Origin: JAAYAY01 sp964563135
GTDB taxonomy: Bacteria; Planctomycetota; Planctomycetia; Pirellulales; Thermoguttaceae
NCBI GenBank assembly: GCA_964563135.1
Contig: CAZLWV010000015.1
Span: forward strand, 1-64,000
DNA length: 64,000 nucleotides
Reading direction: 5' to 3'
The position numbers were made by a program, and so were the translations under genes. Below are positions 9,344-19,190 of this stretch, one piece after another. The first letter of the stretch is position 1; each line of letters starts with the position of its first letter. The notes beneath the pieces are model-generated. The model was not told the origin of the DNA and made no database searches. It worked only from the letters and a program-made list of their open reading frames with translations.

Positions 9344-10681
9344 ATGAATCCAGTTTCTGCGACAAGTTCAACGGGCGGCAACGGTCACTGTCTCCAGGCT
9401 GCGGTCCGGCCCGAGTTGTTCCTCGAGTGCGTCCATTGCGGGTTGTGCACGTCGTCGTGCCCTACCTATACAGAGCTGGGGGACGAGAACGTTGGGCCGC
9501 GCGGCCGGATCTACCTGATGCGGTTGATCAGCGACGGGGCGATCGACGCGGTGCCGGCGGTCCGCCGTCATCTCGACATGTGCCTCGACTGCCGGGCATG
9601 CGAGTCGGCTTGTCCCTCGGGGGTTCACTACGGCCGCATCATCGAGCCCTTCCGACTGGCCATGGAAGAGGAGAAGCACCGCGGCATCGCTGGCTGGGAC
9701 TGGTTCCGCACACTGGTCCTGTTCAATCTGTTTCCATACGCCGGCCGCATCCGGCTGGCGATGAAGCCCGTGCGGCTCATGCAGCGTCTGGGGCTCTACA
9801 ACCGGCTTGAACGGCTCGGCCTCTTCAAGCTCATTCCGGGCCGCCTCGGCCACATGGCAACGCTCGTCAACCCGCCCGTCGATCCGGGACCGAAATTGCC
9901 ATCGTTTCTTCCGGCGATCGGTCGTCGGCGGGCTCGGGTGGCGTTCTTTGTCGGTTGCGTGGCCGACGCCATGTTTCGCCACACCCACTGGGCCACGCTG
10001 CGAGTCCTGCAGCAGAACGGTTGCGATATTCTTCTGCCTGAAGGGCAGGGCTGCTGCGGCGCGATCCATTTTCACGCAGGCAGCAGCGACGGTGCCCGGC
10101 GGCTGGCGGATGCGAACGTCAGGGCCTTTCGGCTTGACGAAATCGACGCGATCGTCGTCAACCATGCCGGATGCGGGGCGATGCTCAAGGAGTATCCTCA
10201 CCACTGGCAAGACGACTGCCAGTCGGCACGGCGGCAGTTCTCTGAGAAGATCCGCGACATCAACGAATTCCTTGACCAGCTCGGTCCGGTGCCCCCTACC
10301 GGTGAGATCCGCATGACGGCGGCCTATCATGACGCCTGCCATCTGCGCCACGGGCAGCAGATATTCGACCCGCCGCGGAATCTCATGCGGTTGATCCCGG
10401 GGTTGGAGATTCGCGACCTTCCCGAATCGGAGGTCTGCTGCGGCTCAGCGGGCACGTACAACCTGAACCAGCCCGAGATGGCCGATCGGCTGATTCGCCG
10501 CAAGGTAGCCAACATCGTGAGCACAGGCTGCCAGATCGCCCTGGCCTCCAACGCCGGCTGCCTGCTGCAGATCGGCCGCGAAATCCGCCGCCAGCGTCTG
10601 CCCATTGCCGTGATGCACCCCATGGACCTCCTCGACCTCAGCTACCGCGTCCAGCAGCCCGAGCTGCCCAAAGGCGTTTGA
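9344..10681 (+). CDS. glcF: Glycolate oxidase iron-sulfur subunit GlcF
   Basis: 445-aa electron-transfer subunit that passes electrons from GlcD/E to the quinone pool. Two 4Fe-4S clusters are marked by CVHCGLCTSSCPTY (~29-42) and CLDCRACESACPSG (~79-92). Two CCG domains follow, with QGCCGAIHFHAG and SEVCCGSAGTYNL as Cys-rich signatures (FeS or haem-disulfide type). It begins 12 bases after glcE and completes the operon. Confidence 0.95.
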   Translation: MNPVSATSSTGGNGHCLQAAVRPELFLECVHCGLCTSSCPTYTELGDENVGPRGRIYLMRLISDGAIDAVPAVRRHLDMCLDCRACESACPSGVHYGRIIEPFRLAMEEEKHRGIAGWDWFRTLVLFNLFPYAGRIRLAMKPVRLMQRLGLYNRLERLGLFKLIPGRLGHMATLVNPPVDPGPKLPSFLPAIGRRRARVAFFVGCVADAMFRHTHWATLRVLQQNGCDILLPEGQGCCGAIHFHAGSSDGARRLADANVRAFRLDEIDAIVVNHAGCGAMLKEYPHHWQDDCQSARRQFSEKIRDINEFLDQLGPVPPTGEIRMTAAYHDACHLRHGQQIFDPPRNLMRLIPGLEIRDLPESEVCCGSAGTYNLNQPEMADRLIRRKVANIVSTGCQIALASNAGCLLQIGREIRRQRLPIAVMHPMDLLDLSYRVQQPELPKGV

Positions 10682-10779
10682 ACGCGGCGGAGCCGTAGCG
10701 AGTGCTCGGAGAGCCAGTAGTCAGATCAAACCCCTGGTGTCCTGGTTCTGGCCACCTGGCAGGGCTGGAGGAACGGTGC

Positions 10780-11403
10780 TCACTTCTTGACGAGCGGCCG
10801 AGCCGGTACTCCCACCACCACGGACTCCGGGGGCACATCTTCCAGCACGACCGCACCGGCCCCCACCGTGGCCCAATCGCCGATCTCAACCCCGGGCACC
10901 GCGGCCGAGCCGATTCCGAGAAAGGCCCCCTCGCCGATCGACACGTTGCCCGCCAGGTGCACCCCGGGGGCCAGATGGACGAAGTCGCCCACCACGCAAT
11001 CGTGGTCGACGGTGGCCGCCGTGTTGATGATCGCATGTTCGCCCACCCGCGAATCGGGCTGAACGACGGCCCCGCAAAAAACAACCGTGCCCGGCCCCAA
11101 CTCCACCGACGCGTGAACCCAGGCGTGCGGGTGGACGACAGCGAGCCACTCCAGATCGGACTGTTCGGCAAGACGCTTTCGAACACGATTGTTGCCGATC
11201 GCAATCACCGCCGGAAGCCGCTCATGTTCCCCGATCGAACGGATCGGCCCCACAATGGGTGCCTCGAGCAGCGTCGTTCCCCAATGGGCGGAGTCGTCGT
11301 CAAACACCGCCGCAATATCATACCCCGCCTCCAGGAGCGTGGCAGCCACGACCTTCGCATGCCCCCCACACCCGATCAGATGCACTCGTTTATGCCTGCT
11401 CAC
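10780..11403 (-). CDS. NeuD/PglD-like sugar O/N-acyltransferase
   Basis: A 207-aa acyltransferase of the NeuD/PglD family. The N-terminal Rossmann-like part (residues 1-85) starts VHLIGCGGHAKVVAATLLEAG. A left-handed beta-helix of hexapeptide repeats follows (HASVELGPGTVVFCGAVV, IINTAATVDHDCVVGDFVH). The catalytic His is probably in DHDCVVG. The ending VVVGVPARPLVKK is typical for the family. Members acetylate amino-sugars or sialic-acid-like sugars for surface glycans. No sugar-biosynthesis genes are adjacent, so the substrate is unknown. Confidence 0.9.
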   Translation of the reverse strand: MSRHKRVHLIGCGGHAKVVAATLLEAGYDIAAVFDDDSAHWGTTLLEAPIVGPIRSIGEHERLPAVIAIGNNRVRKRLAEQSDLEWLAVVHPHAWVHASVELGPGTVVFCGAVVQPDSRVGEHAIINTAATVDHDCVVGDFVHLAPGVHLAGNVSIGEGAFLGIGSAAVPGVEIGDWATVGAGAVVLEDVPPESVVVGVPARPLVKK

Positions 11404-12325
11404 GCCGGACCCCTGTTTGTATCTGTTCAGTCATCTCGAATCGTGTGGGAGTTTCGATCGGAAGGCGGGGTGAGCTGGGAAGGTCATCTTTGCGCAGCTG
11501 GGCATCCACTGGATGGACCAAGTCTCTGCAGCCTGCCGACCCTTCGAGCACCTTCATTGGGCTGAAATGTGATCCCATCTTCTTGACGGGGCACGAAGCC
11601 TGGAAACCGACAAATGGCTGCCACCCGCCTCGGGCGGCTTTCCCCTGGCAGGCCTGCGCCACCCGGCAGGCCGGCATTTTATCACGGTTCTCGAATGCCC
11701 GATACGGCAGCCTACCTCGGGAGCTCCAATGCCCGGGGACAGTCTGATGGAGCGTCTTTGACCCCAAGGGCGGCAGGGGCGCCAACCAGTCCGAGCGACC
11801 GCCCGGTCGCCAGGGGGCTGCTCCCGCCCATTGTGGGTCGCTGCAGAAGACTTGCCGATTTCTCGAGGTGGTCTACAGCGGGGCTAGCATCGGTACTGGC
11901 AAGGTGTCTTGGTCGTGTAGCGAAGTACGTTTCGGGCGCGGTATCGGACGCTGTGTCCCGCCGGACAAGTGCCATAACCGGGACAGCCGTCACAGATTGC
12001 CTGGTCGGATCAGTTTACCGGCAAGCATGGTCAACTCGTTCGGGGCAACTGCACCGCAGGGCATTGCTGGGCCGTCGAGGGCGGTTTCCGCCCGAGAGGC
12101 TCTCACGAAGACAGGCGGGGAGCGATTGGTGGCCTCGATTGGGCAGTGCGCTGGTTGTGAAACGAGGGCGACCAGCGGGAGGGCCGGTTTCTGGGGAAGG
12201 AACTCACCGAGGTACTGGGCAAGCGATAGCACAAAGCAGGTGTGTACCGGCACCGCAAGTGGGGTATACTTCATTAGCGTCGGCTTCTGTCGGCCAGTCG
12301 CCACTTTCGTTTCCTTCGACTGGGT
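11404..12325. other. Long intergenic region without a supportable gene
   Basis: About 920 bases. Open frames exist on both strands, but none resembles a known protein and their composition is that of random GC-rich frames. No tRNA, rRNA or repeat could be recognised. A TATACT hexamer at ~12266 is a possible -10 box for the small gene at 12326. The region may be decayed coding sequence. Confidence 0.4.
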
Positions 12326-12523
12326 ATGGCACACGAAATCGCCAAACTGATCCTGGAGCATGCTGGGACTTTCCTGGAACGGGAGGAGGCGATTCGTACG
12401 GCCCTATCGTTGGGAATGCCGCTCTACCAGATCGAGGAATACCTGGACTGGATCGACCATCATCGGCCCCTCGATATGAACGATGGACGTCCGAATTCCG
12501 ACGGCTCTGCGGACCAAGGTTGA
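12326..12523 (+). CDS. Small conserved-looking hypothetical protein (65 aa)
   Basis: The protein has two amphipathic helices (HEIAKLILEHAGTFLERE and AIRTALSLGMPLYQIEEYLD) followed by a polar tail. The sequence has normal protein-like composition and resembles short hypothetical proteins I associate with planctomycete genomes; I cannot name a family. A possible -10 box (TATACT) lies ~55 bases upstream; no strong Shine-Dalgarno sequence is seen. Its function is unknown. It stands alone between a non-coding stretch and the 3' end of the convergent bamA. Confidence 0.6.
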   Translation: MAHEIAKLILEHAGTFLEREEAIRTALSLGMPLYQIEEYLDWIDHHRPLDMNDGRPNSDGSADQG

Positions 12524-12846
12524 TGGTGCGTTCTGTCTTGCCCCGCGGAGCATCGTCTTCTTGGTCGAGCCTGCGCAGTGTGGAAGAAAAAGAGGCCGTT
12601 TCTTCGGGGGATCTGGGTATCGATCTTCGGCGGATCACGGGCTCTTTTGTAGTGGAACCGCGAGATTGGTCGTGTCGTTTAAGACGCACACTTAATCCGC
12701 CTTGGCAGAGAGCGTCCGCACCGAGGCCGGATCGCGGCAGCACGTGGTCGCCTATCTGGGGGGGGGCACGGCCAGCAGCGGCGCTGGTAACGCAAGTTGG
12801 TCTTCTGCAATCGCCTGTGGCTCCGGATCCAGGGACCAAGAGGCTG
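12524..12846. other. Spacer between the 65-aa gene and the convergent bamA
   Basis: About 320 bases with no gene or clear hairpin terminator recognised. Confidence 0.4.
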
Positions 12847-15800
12847 CTAGCGGAGGAAACCGATGAAGAAGGAGAACACTTCTTCTTCGTCGCCGTCTTC
12901 CTTGACCACCGGAAATGCGAAGTCCAGGGCGATCGGCGCCGGCCCCATGGCCGGAATGGTGAGTCGAAGGCCAAAGCCGGGGGCGATCCGGTACTTGTCT
13001 TCCCAATGGTCGATGGTTGGCTGCGCGGCACCCGTGTCGCAGAAGACAACACCGCGGACCATATCGCTCGCTGTCAGCGGGAACATGTACTCCGTGGAGG
13101 CCAACAGATTGAACTCGCCGCCGACCACCACTCCGTTCACGCGCGGCGATGCCCCGCGGAAGTCGAAACCGCGGATCGTGGAAAAGCCGCCATCGAAGTA
13201 ATGCTCGTAGATTGGCGTATCATCACCGGTGTACGAGGCCGTGGCTTTCATGCTCAACACGTGGCGTCCGGAACCGTCGGGGCGCTCGTGCAGCATGAAG
13301 TACTTGCGCAGGTCGACCTCGGCCCGCGGGTACTGGTAGCTTCCCAGTACCTGCTCGAACTCGAGGGTCAGCAGATGCCCTTCGGTCGGCAGGAAAGTAT
13401 TGTCACGGGTGTCGTGGGTGAGCTGAGCGCCGAAGCCCAGGAGGTCCGAATCGCCCAGGGCATCGGTCAACTCGGCCGGGGCGCCGGCGATAGGATCGGA
13501 GAGTGTGACCCGTTCCAGGCGAAACGACGTGGAGGCCGTCAGATCGTGGGCGATCTGGTATCCCAGTGATACGCGGCCTCCGATTCGCTGTTCGTCCCAC
13601 TCTTCGTAGAACCGCGTGTAGTAGAAACCGTTGAGCCCAAGTCCGATCTGGCTGTCGAAGAGGTAGGGCTCGTTGAAGGTGACCATGTAGCGTTGGACCT
13701 CGCTGCCGGGCATGGCCTCGATGCGGAACCGCTGCCCACGGCCCCGGAAGGCCGTCCCGTTGCGGAAGTCCTCCCAGCCGCGAGGGAATCGCCGCCAGTC
13801 GAAGTTCTGCTCATCGACGACGATCGACCCGATCAGGCCGGCATCCGAGTTCACTCCGGCGCTGAACATGAATCGGCCGGTCTCCGTTTCGGCCACCTCG
13901 GGACGGAGCGGAAGGAACAGCGCCGGATCCTGATCCGGCACCGAGCCCAGGAATCCGCCCGGATCGCGGTCACCAAAGAAGTTGAGGCCAGGATCGTACG
14001 GCGTTGGCGATACCGCGCCGATGGAATTGGGCGGCGGAAGCTGAGGATCCGGAACGTAGGGAACGGCCGTTTGTCCCGCTGCCGGGGAGGGATTTGGGTA
14101 CGGGGTGGTTGCCGGCGGGGCGACGGTCGTATTCGGCATGGCGACACTCGTGCCGGGCGGGATGGCGGTTCTGCCGGGCAAGGTCGAGTAGGTTGGCGTC
14201 ATCCCTGCGGGGGGCAGCGTCGGCGTCGTGCTCCCGCCGTCGGCCGAGTAGGATTGGTATCGCAGCACCTCGCCGGCGCGGGCTTGGGGGGCAAAGAAGC
14301 GGGGCAGACCGGGAGAACTCGGACTCTGGCCGCGTTCCACGTAGCGGACCGGCGGAAGCGGAATCGGCCCGCCCGCAACCTCCGATGTGGCCTGGGATTG
14401 CGGAATCGGCTGGGCGGCAGGAACCGTGCCCGGCATGGGAGCGGCAGCAGGGGCCGGGCGAACGAAGGAAACGTTCCACCATCGATCGGAGTCCTCAACA
14501 GGAGGCTGCGTGCGGGCTCGGAGAAGCGAGTCCGGCGGATCCTGGCCGCGAAACTGGCCGGCCTCCGCCTGGCGGCGTGCCAGTTGGGTTTTTGCCTCCT
14601 CGATTTCTTCCGGCGTGGGCGGACTGAAGGCGATCTCGGGCATTGCGCCGTTCTGGGGATTCGAGTTGAACAACTGGCTGGAGCGCAGCCGCCGCTGGCT
14701 GTCGCGCAGCTCGCGGATGTCGATGATGTCGCCCGGCTCCAGCGACATCCGGTTCAGAACCGTGGTGATCTGTGTATGGGGATAGTCTCCCGCGATGTTG
14801 ACGTCGATCTTGCCGACGCGATATCGCTCCCCCTCCTCGATCCGATAGACCAGGTCCAGGTGTCCCGGCTCCTCGTCGAAGATGATCTCCGGCTTGATGT
14901 CGGCAAAGACATATCCGACCGCCCCGTAGCGGTCCTTGATTGCGTTCTCGTCGCGGCGCATCCAGTCGTCGCGATAGGGCTGCCCCTCCTTCAGCTCGAC
15001 CATTTCCATCAGCTCTCCCGTGTCGACGCTCTTGTTGCCGATGATCGAGAGCTTGCGAACCGAATAACGCGGCCCCTCGTCGATCACGAACTTGAGAGTG
15101 ATCCAGTCGCGGGTGTCGCTGTACGGGTGTTCCACGAGATAGCTGCCGACTCGCGCCCGGAAGAAGCCGAGGCGGTGATAGTAGTCGACCAGGCGATCCT
15201 CGTCCTCCTGGATCTGTCTGCGGTTCACTTCGCCGCCGAAAAGCCACACCACGCCCTGTTTGGATTTGATCTGCGTACGCAATCGCGATTCGCTGGCGAT
15301 GGTATTGCCCTCAAAACTGGTCCAGAGAATCGTCTGCTTGGAACCCTCATTGATGACGAAAACCACCCGTTCGTCGGTGGCCTTGCTGCCTTCGTAGAGA
15401 GTGACGCGGGCGTCGACGAATCCCTTGTCCCGATAGAATGTCTCCAGGCGGCTTCGCGCCTCTTCGATGGTGAACGGTTCCAGCGGGTCGCCGGCCTTGA
15501 GCTTGGCCTCCTTGGAGAGCGTCTTCGTTTTGACTTTGCGGTTTCCCACATAATGGACGGACTTGATCGTAGGACGCTCGAAAACGTCAAATACAACGAT
15601 TCTCCCTCTCCCAGCCGGCGCATCCTGATACTGGGCTCGCACACTGTCGACCAGTCCGGAACTGTTGAGCCGGCGCACGTCCTGCTCGACAATCTGGGCG
15701 TTGTAAACGCGGTTTGGACGGGTGTGGATGTAGCGCAGGATCTTCTCCGTTGGCGTTCGCTTGTTGCCGACAACCCTCACCTCGACCACGACTTCCGAAC

Positions 15801-16185
15801 GCGGAACGGGCACCGGGCCGTTGGGACTTGCCGCAACATCGGTCGGAGCAGCAGAATTTCCAGGCACGGGTGGGGCAACGTTGAACGAGGCCTGCTGGGC
15901 AGGAACGAAAACGGGCATCTGCGTTGCGGGATACTGAAGCGGATCCGATGTCTGCGGGCCGGCGTACGGCGGCATCTGCAAAGACGGGGGCGACTGGGCA
16001 TCAGCGCTGGCGGCGGATGCGAACAGGTACGCCAGGGCGAGGAGAAAGACGGCCCGCACTCGCCTCGAGGAGAGGGCCTCCACTGGCAGCAGTTTCGCTG
16101 GCTCGAACAACAGCCCTCGGACAAGGCCGAGCGCCGTCGGCGAATCCAGACTGTTTCCCAACCGCACGTGAGGGATTGCGACCAT
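12847..16185 (-). CDS. bamA: BamA-type outer membrane assembly factor with long Pro-rich linker
   Basis: Central subunit of the outer-membrane protein insertion machinery; 1112 aa from ATG 16185, against ~800 in proteobacteria. The frame is open to 16299, but ATG 16185 precedes the signal sequence (RVRAVFLLALAYLFASA, ~residues 40-60). Five POTRA domains can be counted at ~110-550 (VVGNKRTP, YVGNRKVK, FEGNTIAS, IIGNKSVD and the VNIAGDYP unit). Residues ~550-765 form a Pro/Ala/Thr-rich, apparently disordered linker. The C-terminal ~350 residues are the Omp85 barrel, with the lid-lock-like GFDFRGASP. The last residues are FIGFLR rather than a terminal Phe. It is a monocistronic gene. Confidence 0.9.
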   Translation of the reverse strand: MVAIPHVRLGNSLDSPTALGLVRGLLFEPAKLLPVEALSSRRVRAVFLLALAYLFASAASADAQSPPSLQMPPYAGPQTSDPLQYPATQMPVFVPAQQASFNVAPPVPGNSAAPTDVAASPNGPVPVPRSEVVVEVRVVGNKRTPTEKILRYIHTRPNRVYNAQIVEQDVRRLNSSGLVDSVRAQYQDAPAGRGRIVVFDVFERPTIKSVHYVGNRKVKTKTLSKEAKLKAGDPLEPFTIEEARSRLETFYRDKGFVDARVTLYEGSKATDERVVFVINEGSKQTILWTSFEGNTIASESRLRTQIKSKQGVVWLFGGEVNRRQIQEDEDRLVDYYHRLGFFRARVGSYLVEHPYSDTRDWITLKFVIDEGPRYSVRKLSIIGNKSVDTGELMEMVELKEGQPYRDDWMRRDENAIKDRYGAVGYVFADIKPEIIFDEEPGHLDLVYRIEEGERYRVGKIDVNIAGDYPHTQITTVLNRMSLEPGDIIDIRELRDSQRRLRSSQLFNSNPQNGAMPEIAFSPPTPEEIEEAKTQLARRQAEAGQFRGQDPPDSLLRARTQPPVEDSDRWWNVSFVRPAPAAAPMPGTVPAAQPIPQSQATSEVAGGPIPLPPVRYVERGQSPSSPGLPRFFAPQARAGEVLRYQSYSADGGSTTPTLPPAGMTPTYSTLPGRTAIPPGTSVAMPNTTVAPPATTPYPNPSPAAGQTAVPYVPDPQLPPPNSIGAVSPTPYDPGLNFFGDRDPGGFLGSVPDQDPALFLPLRPEVAETETGRFMFSAGVNSDAGLIGSIVVDEQNFDWRRFPRGWEDFRNGTAFRGRGQRFRIEAMPGSEVQRYMVTFNEPYLFDSQIGLGLNGFYYTRFYEEWDEQRIGGRVSLGYQIAHDLTASTSFRLERVTLSDPIAGAPAELTDALGDSDLLGFGAQLTHDTRDNTFLPTEGHLLTLEFEQVLGSYQYPRAEVDLRKYFMLHERPDGSGRHVLSMKATASYTGDDTPIYEHYFDGGFSTIRGFDFRGASPRVNGVVVGGEFNLLASTEYMFPLTASDMVRGVVFCDTGAAQPTIDHWEDKYRIAPGFGLRLTIPAMGPAPIALDFAFPVVKEDGDEEEVFSFFIGFLR

Positions 16186-16481
16186 CGGGATCCTTCCCGC
16201 CTCTCGATAATGGATTTCGAGACCTGCGCCACTCCTTGGCGCCAAACCGGTTGCTTTCCAAATTACGTGCCACCCAGACCAAGGGTTCACGCCGCTCAAA
16301 CCGTCAACCGGTGGAGTTGGTTTCTGCCGCGCGGCCCCCGGCTATCGAAAATGCCGCGGCGCGCAGAGTCTTCCGAGGACTTTTCAAGAGGCGTACAAAT
16401 ACAGTATGCCCCCAGATAGGGCAAGGCGGAAATGCGTCCCTCCCCCCCTTCGACCGGTTGCTTTCAGCCCGGAGCTGAGAG

Positions 16482-17927
16482 TCAGAAATCGTCGCCGCCG
16501 CTCCCCCCGGCGAAGTTGTCGAATTCGTCGTAGCGGTCGACGGCCCGGTTCTCGAAGCGTGTGAACTCCTGCCGCCAAGCCAATTTGACGTCATCGGTGG
16601 GGCCATTGCGCTGCTTGGCGACGATGAGATCGGCCTTGCCCACTAGTTCCCGCTCTTTGGCTTCCTCGTGCGTCATGTAGTACTCCTCGCGATGCACAAA
16701 CATGACCACGTCCGCATCCTGCTCGATCGCCCCCGATTCCCGCAGATGGCTCATTCTCGGCCGGTTGTCCTTGGTTGCCTCTGCTTGCCTATTAAGTTGG
16801 GCAAGACAGAGAACAGGCACCGCCAATTCTCGGGCAAGGCCTTTCAGCCGCCTGGCAATCTTGGCAACCTGCTCCTGGCGGGGATCGGCCGGATTCTCGG
16901 GCTCGATCAATTGCAGGTAGTCGATCACAATCAGGCCCAGGTTCTCACGCCGCTTCAATCGCCGTGCCGTTGCGGCAATCTCGGTGATCGTGCGGCTCGG
17001 CGAATCGTCGATGAACAGCGGGGCTTTGCTCAACTCGGCCGACGCCTTGACGAGATCCTCACGGTCTTCCGCGGTAAGATATCCGCCACGGAACTTGCGG
17101 CCGTCGATCTTGCCTCGGGCACAGAGCATACGCTGGCCAAGTTCGAGGCGGGCCATTTCCAGGCTGACGACAAGGGTAGTAACCCCCGACTCGACCGCCA
17201 CGTGATCGGCGATGTTCGTGGCCATCGCAGTCTTTCCCATGCTCGGCCGGGCCGCCAGAATGATCAGCTCCGACCCGTGCAGGCCACCGGTGAGATTGTC
17301 GTAGTCGGTGAAACCGGTGGGCACGCCGGTCGCGCCTCCGTGCTTCATGCGATGGTCGATGTGGGCATAGGCCTCGACCATAACATCGTGCATACTGGCC
17401 AGTTGGTCCGAACTGCGTTCATCGTGGACGGCGAAGATTCTCTCTTCGGCCCGCCCAACCAGTTCGCGAGGACTGTGCGTGGGATCGTAGGCGTCGCGCA
17501 GGATCTCGGTGCTGGCGTGGATCAGCGAGCGAAGGGTGGCCTTGTCGCGAACGATCTCCGCATAATGGGCCGCGTGGGCAGCTACCGCCACGGACTGGAT
17601 CACCTCGGCAAGGAAAGCCGTTCCACCGATCGCTTCGAGATCACCCGCGTGGCGGAGCCGCTCGATCAGCAAGGTTGCATCGACCCGGCCCCCCTCTCCA
17701 TGCATCTCCATAATGTGATGGAAAAGCTTCTGATGCGCGTGGGCATAGAAATCGCCAGGGCGAAGGATCAGCGCCACCTCGTCGCACAGCTCCGGATCGA
17801 GCAGGAGGCTGCCAAGAACACCAAGTTCCGCGTCGAGGTTCTGGGGGGGGAGCCGATCCAGGATCTCCGAACTCACCCGCTCGGCCGAATGGGCCGACTC
17901 CACGCGCACCGATGTCGCCATGGCCAT
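16482..17927 (-). CDS. dnaB: Replicative DNA helicase DnaB
   Basis: Hexameric helicase that unwinds DNA at the replication fork; 481 aa, normal length. The N-terminal primase-interacting domain starts at PPQNLDAELGVLGSLLLDPE (~30). The RecA-like C-terminal domain contains Walker A RPSMGKTAMATNIA (~232), Walker B LIVIDYLQLI and CLAQLNRQAE. It is the last gene of the rpsF-ssb-rplI-dnaB series on the minus strand, 104 bp after rplI. No intein is present. Confidence 0.97.
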   Translation of the reverse strand: MAMATSVRVESAHSAERVSSEILDRLPPQNLDAELGVLGSLLLDPELCDEVALILRPGDFYAHAHQKLFHHIMEMHGEGGRVDATLLIERLRHAGDLEAIGGTAFLAEVIQSVAVAAHAAHYAEIVRDKATLRSLIHASTEILRDAYDPTHSPRELVGRAEERIFAVHDERSSDQLASMHDVMVEAYAHIDHRMKHGGATGVPTGFTDYDNLTGGLHGSELIILAARPSMGKTAMATNIADHVAVESGVTTLVVSLEMARLELGQRMLCARGKIDGRKFRGGYLTAEDREDLVKASAELSKAPLFIDDSPSRTITEIAATARRLKRRENLGLIVIDYLQLIEPENPADPRQEQVAKIARRLKGLARELAVPVLCLAQLNRQAEATKDNRPRMSHLRESGAIEQDADVVMFVHREEYYMTHEEAKERELVGKADLIVAKQRNGPTDDVKLAWRQEFTRFENRAVDRYDEFDNFAGGSGGDDF

Positions 17928-18031
17928 CCTTCTCCAAGAAGTGCTTACCGCGCATCATAGACCGCCAGCTCACCGGCGGCAAGCACGCGCCGCCGGGCGC
18001 GGCAGGCGAAGCCCGGTCGTCCGGGAAGACT

Positions 18032-18577
18032 CTACGATTCCTCGGATTCGCTAACGCTTGGGACGACCCAAACCTTGACCTCGGAGTCGATTTCCTGGCC
18101 AACGTGGATCTTCACCGTGTAGAGGCCGAGCTCCTTGAGAGGCCCTTCCAACCGGACCTGGTCGACGGCGATGGTGATGCCGACGCCCTTCAAGGCGTTG
18201 ACGATTTCCGGCGCTCCGACCGAGCCGTACAGATGTCCCTCCTCGTTGGCATTCGCCTCGATGGTCAGACTCTGCTGTTTCAGTTCTGCAGCCAGCGAAC
18301 GGAGCCCCGCCAAGCGGGCTTTCTGGATCTCTGCAAGCTTCGCCTTGTGCTTGTCGACCATCCGCTTGTGGTGGTCGGTGGCTACCGTAGCCAGCCCCTG
18401 GGGCAGAAGGTAATTGTTCGCGTAGCCTGGCCGGACCTCGACCACGTCGCCCTGATCGCCGAGATGCTCAACGGCCTGGATCAGCAGCAGCTCGATTCCG
18501 CCGTTGCGTCCTTTGGGAAGCCGCTTGAAACGGCTGGGATTTCGTCGAATCTTCTTCTGTTTCTTGGTCTGTACCAT
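18032..18577 (-). CDS. rplI: 50S ribosomal protein bL9 with basic N-terminal extension
   Basis: bL9 binds 23S rRNA near the L1 stalk. The conserved start IELLLIQAVEHLGDQGDVVEV appears only at residue ~28; it is preceded by a Lys/Arg-rich extension (MVQTKKQKKIRRNPSRFKRL). GYANNYLLPQGLA, the central helix and the C-terminal domain (GSVGAPEIVNALK) follow. At 181 aa it is longer than the usual ~148. The gene lies between ssb and dnaB. The rpsR gene usually found just upstream is missing. Confidence 0.95.
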   Translation of the reverse strand: MVQTKKQKKIRRNPSRFKRLPKGRNGGIELLLIQAVEHLGDQGDVVEVRPGYANNYLLPQGLATVATDHHKRMVDKHKAKLAEIQKARLAGLRSLAAELKQQSLTIEANANEEGHLYGSVGAPEIVNALKGVGITIAVDQVRLEGPLKELGLYTVKIHVGQEIDSEVKVWVVPSVSESEES

Positions 18578-18713
18578 GGAACTGATGACCTTCTTCGTAT
18601 GGGCTCTGCCACCACAGACGGGATGCAGGTCTCGCGTCCGCCTGCCCCGACGATCGATTCACGAACAATCAATCGTTGTGTTGTTGGCCTGGTTCGTCGT
18701 TTTGCTTGGATTG

Positions 18714-19190
18714 TCAGAATGGAATACCGTCGTCAGGGGTCCCCCCGCCCACAGGCGGAGGTCCGAAGGACTCGTCCGCAAGCTCGGGCTGGCTGTAGGG
18801 ATCGCTCTGTTGCCTTGATTGAGGCGGTCGTCCGCCGCCGCCGCCACCACCCGCACCACCGCGAGGCCCCACCATCTGCATCCGCTCACACACCACATGC
18901 AGTTTGGATCGTTTCTGGCCATCGTTGGTTTGCCAGGTGTCGAGCTTCAATCGTCCCTCGATGAGAACGGAAGAGCCTTTGCCGAGGTACTCGCCGGCCA
19001 CCTCGGCCGTTCGGCCCCACAAGGTAACGTCGACGAACGTCGTCTCCTCGACCCATTGACCATCCGCCCCTTTGCGGCGATCGTTCACCGCCAGGCCGAT
19101 ATCGCACACCGCCGTGCCGCCGGAAGTGTAGCGGATCTCCGGGTCGCGAGTGAGGTTGCCCATCAAGATCACGCGGTTGTAACTTGCCAC
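18714..19190 (-). CDS. ssb: Single-stranded DNA-binding protein
   Basis: 158-aa SSB that coats single-stranded DNA in replication and repair. The OB fold spans 1-107 (YNRVILMGNLTRDPEIRYT, TFVDVTLWGRTAEVAGEYL). A Gly-rich linker follows, and the acidic tip is DDGIPF, a one-residue variant of the consensus DDDIPF that docks partner proteins. It sits between rpsF and rplI on the same strand, as in many bacteria. Confidence 0.96.
   Translation of the reverse strand: MASYNRVILMGNLTRDPEIRYTSGGTAVCDIGLAVNDRRKGADGQWVEETTFVDVTLWGRTAEVAGEYLGKGSSVLIEGRLKLDTWQTNDGQKRSKLHVVCERMQMVGPRGGAGGGGGGGRPPQSRQQSDPYSQPELADESFGPPPVGGGTPDDGIPF

Noticed and set aside
11614..13569. 651-aa open frame on the plus strand
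   Set aside because: Overlaps the 65-aa gene in another frame and the bamA barrel antisense; composition is not protein-like.
13693..16419. 908-aa open frame on the plus strand
   Set aside because: It is antisense to bamA over its whole length, Arg/Gly-rich and without recognisable motifs; the bamA frame has five POTRA domains and a barrel.
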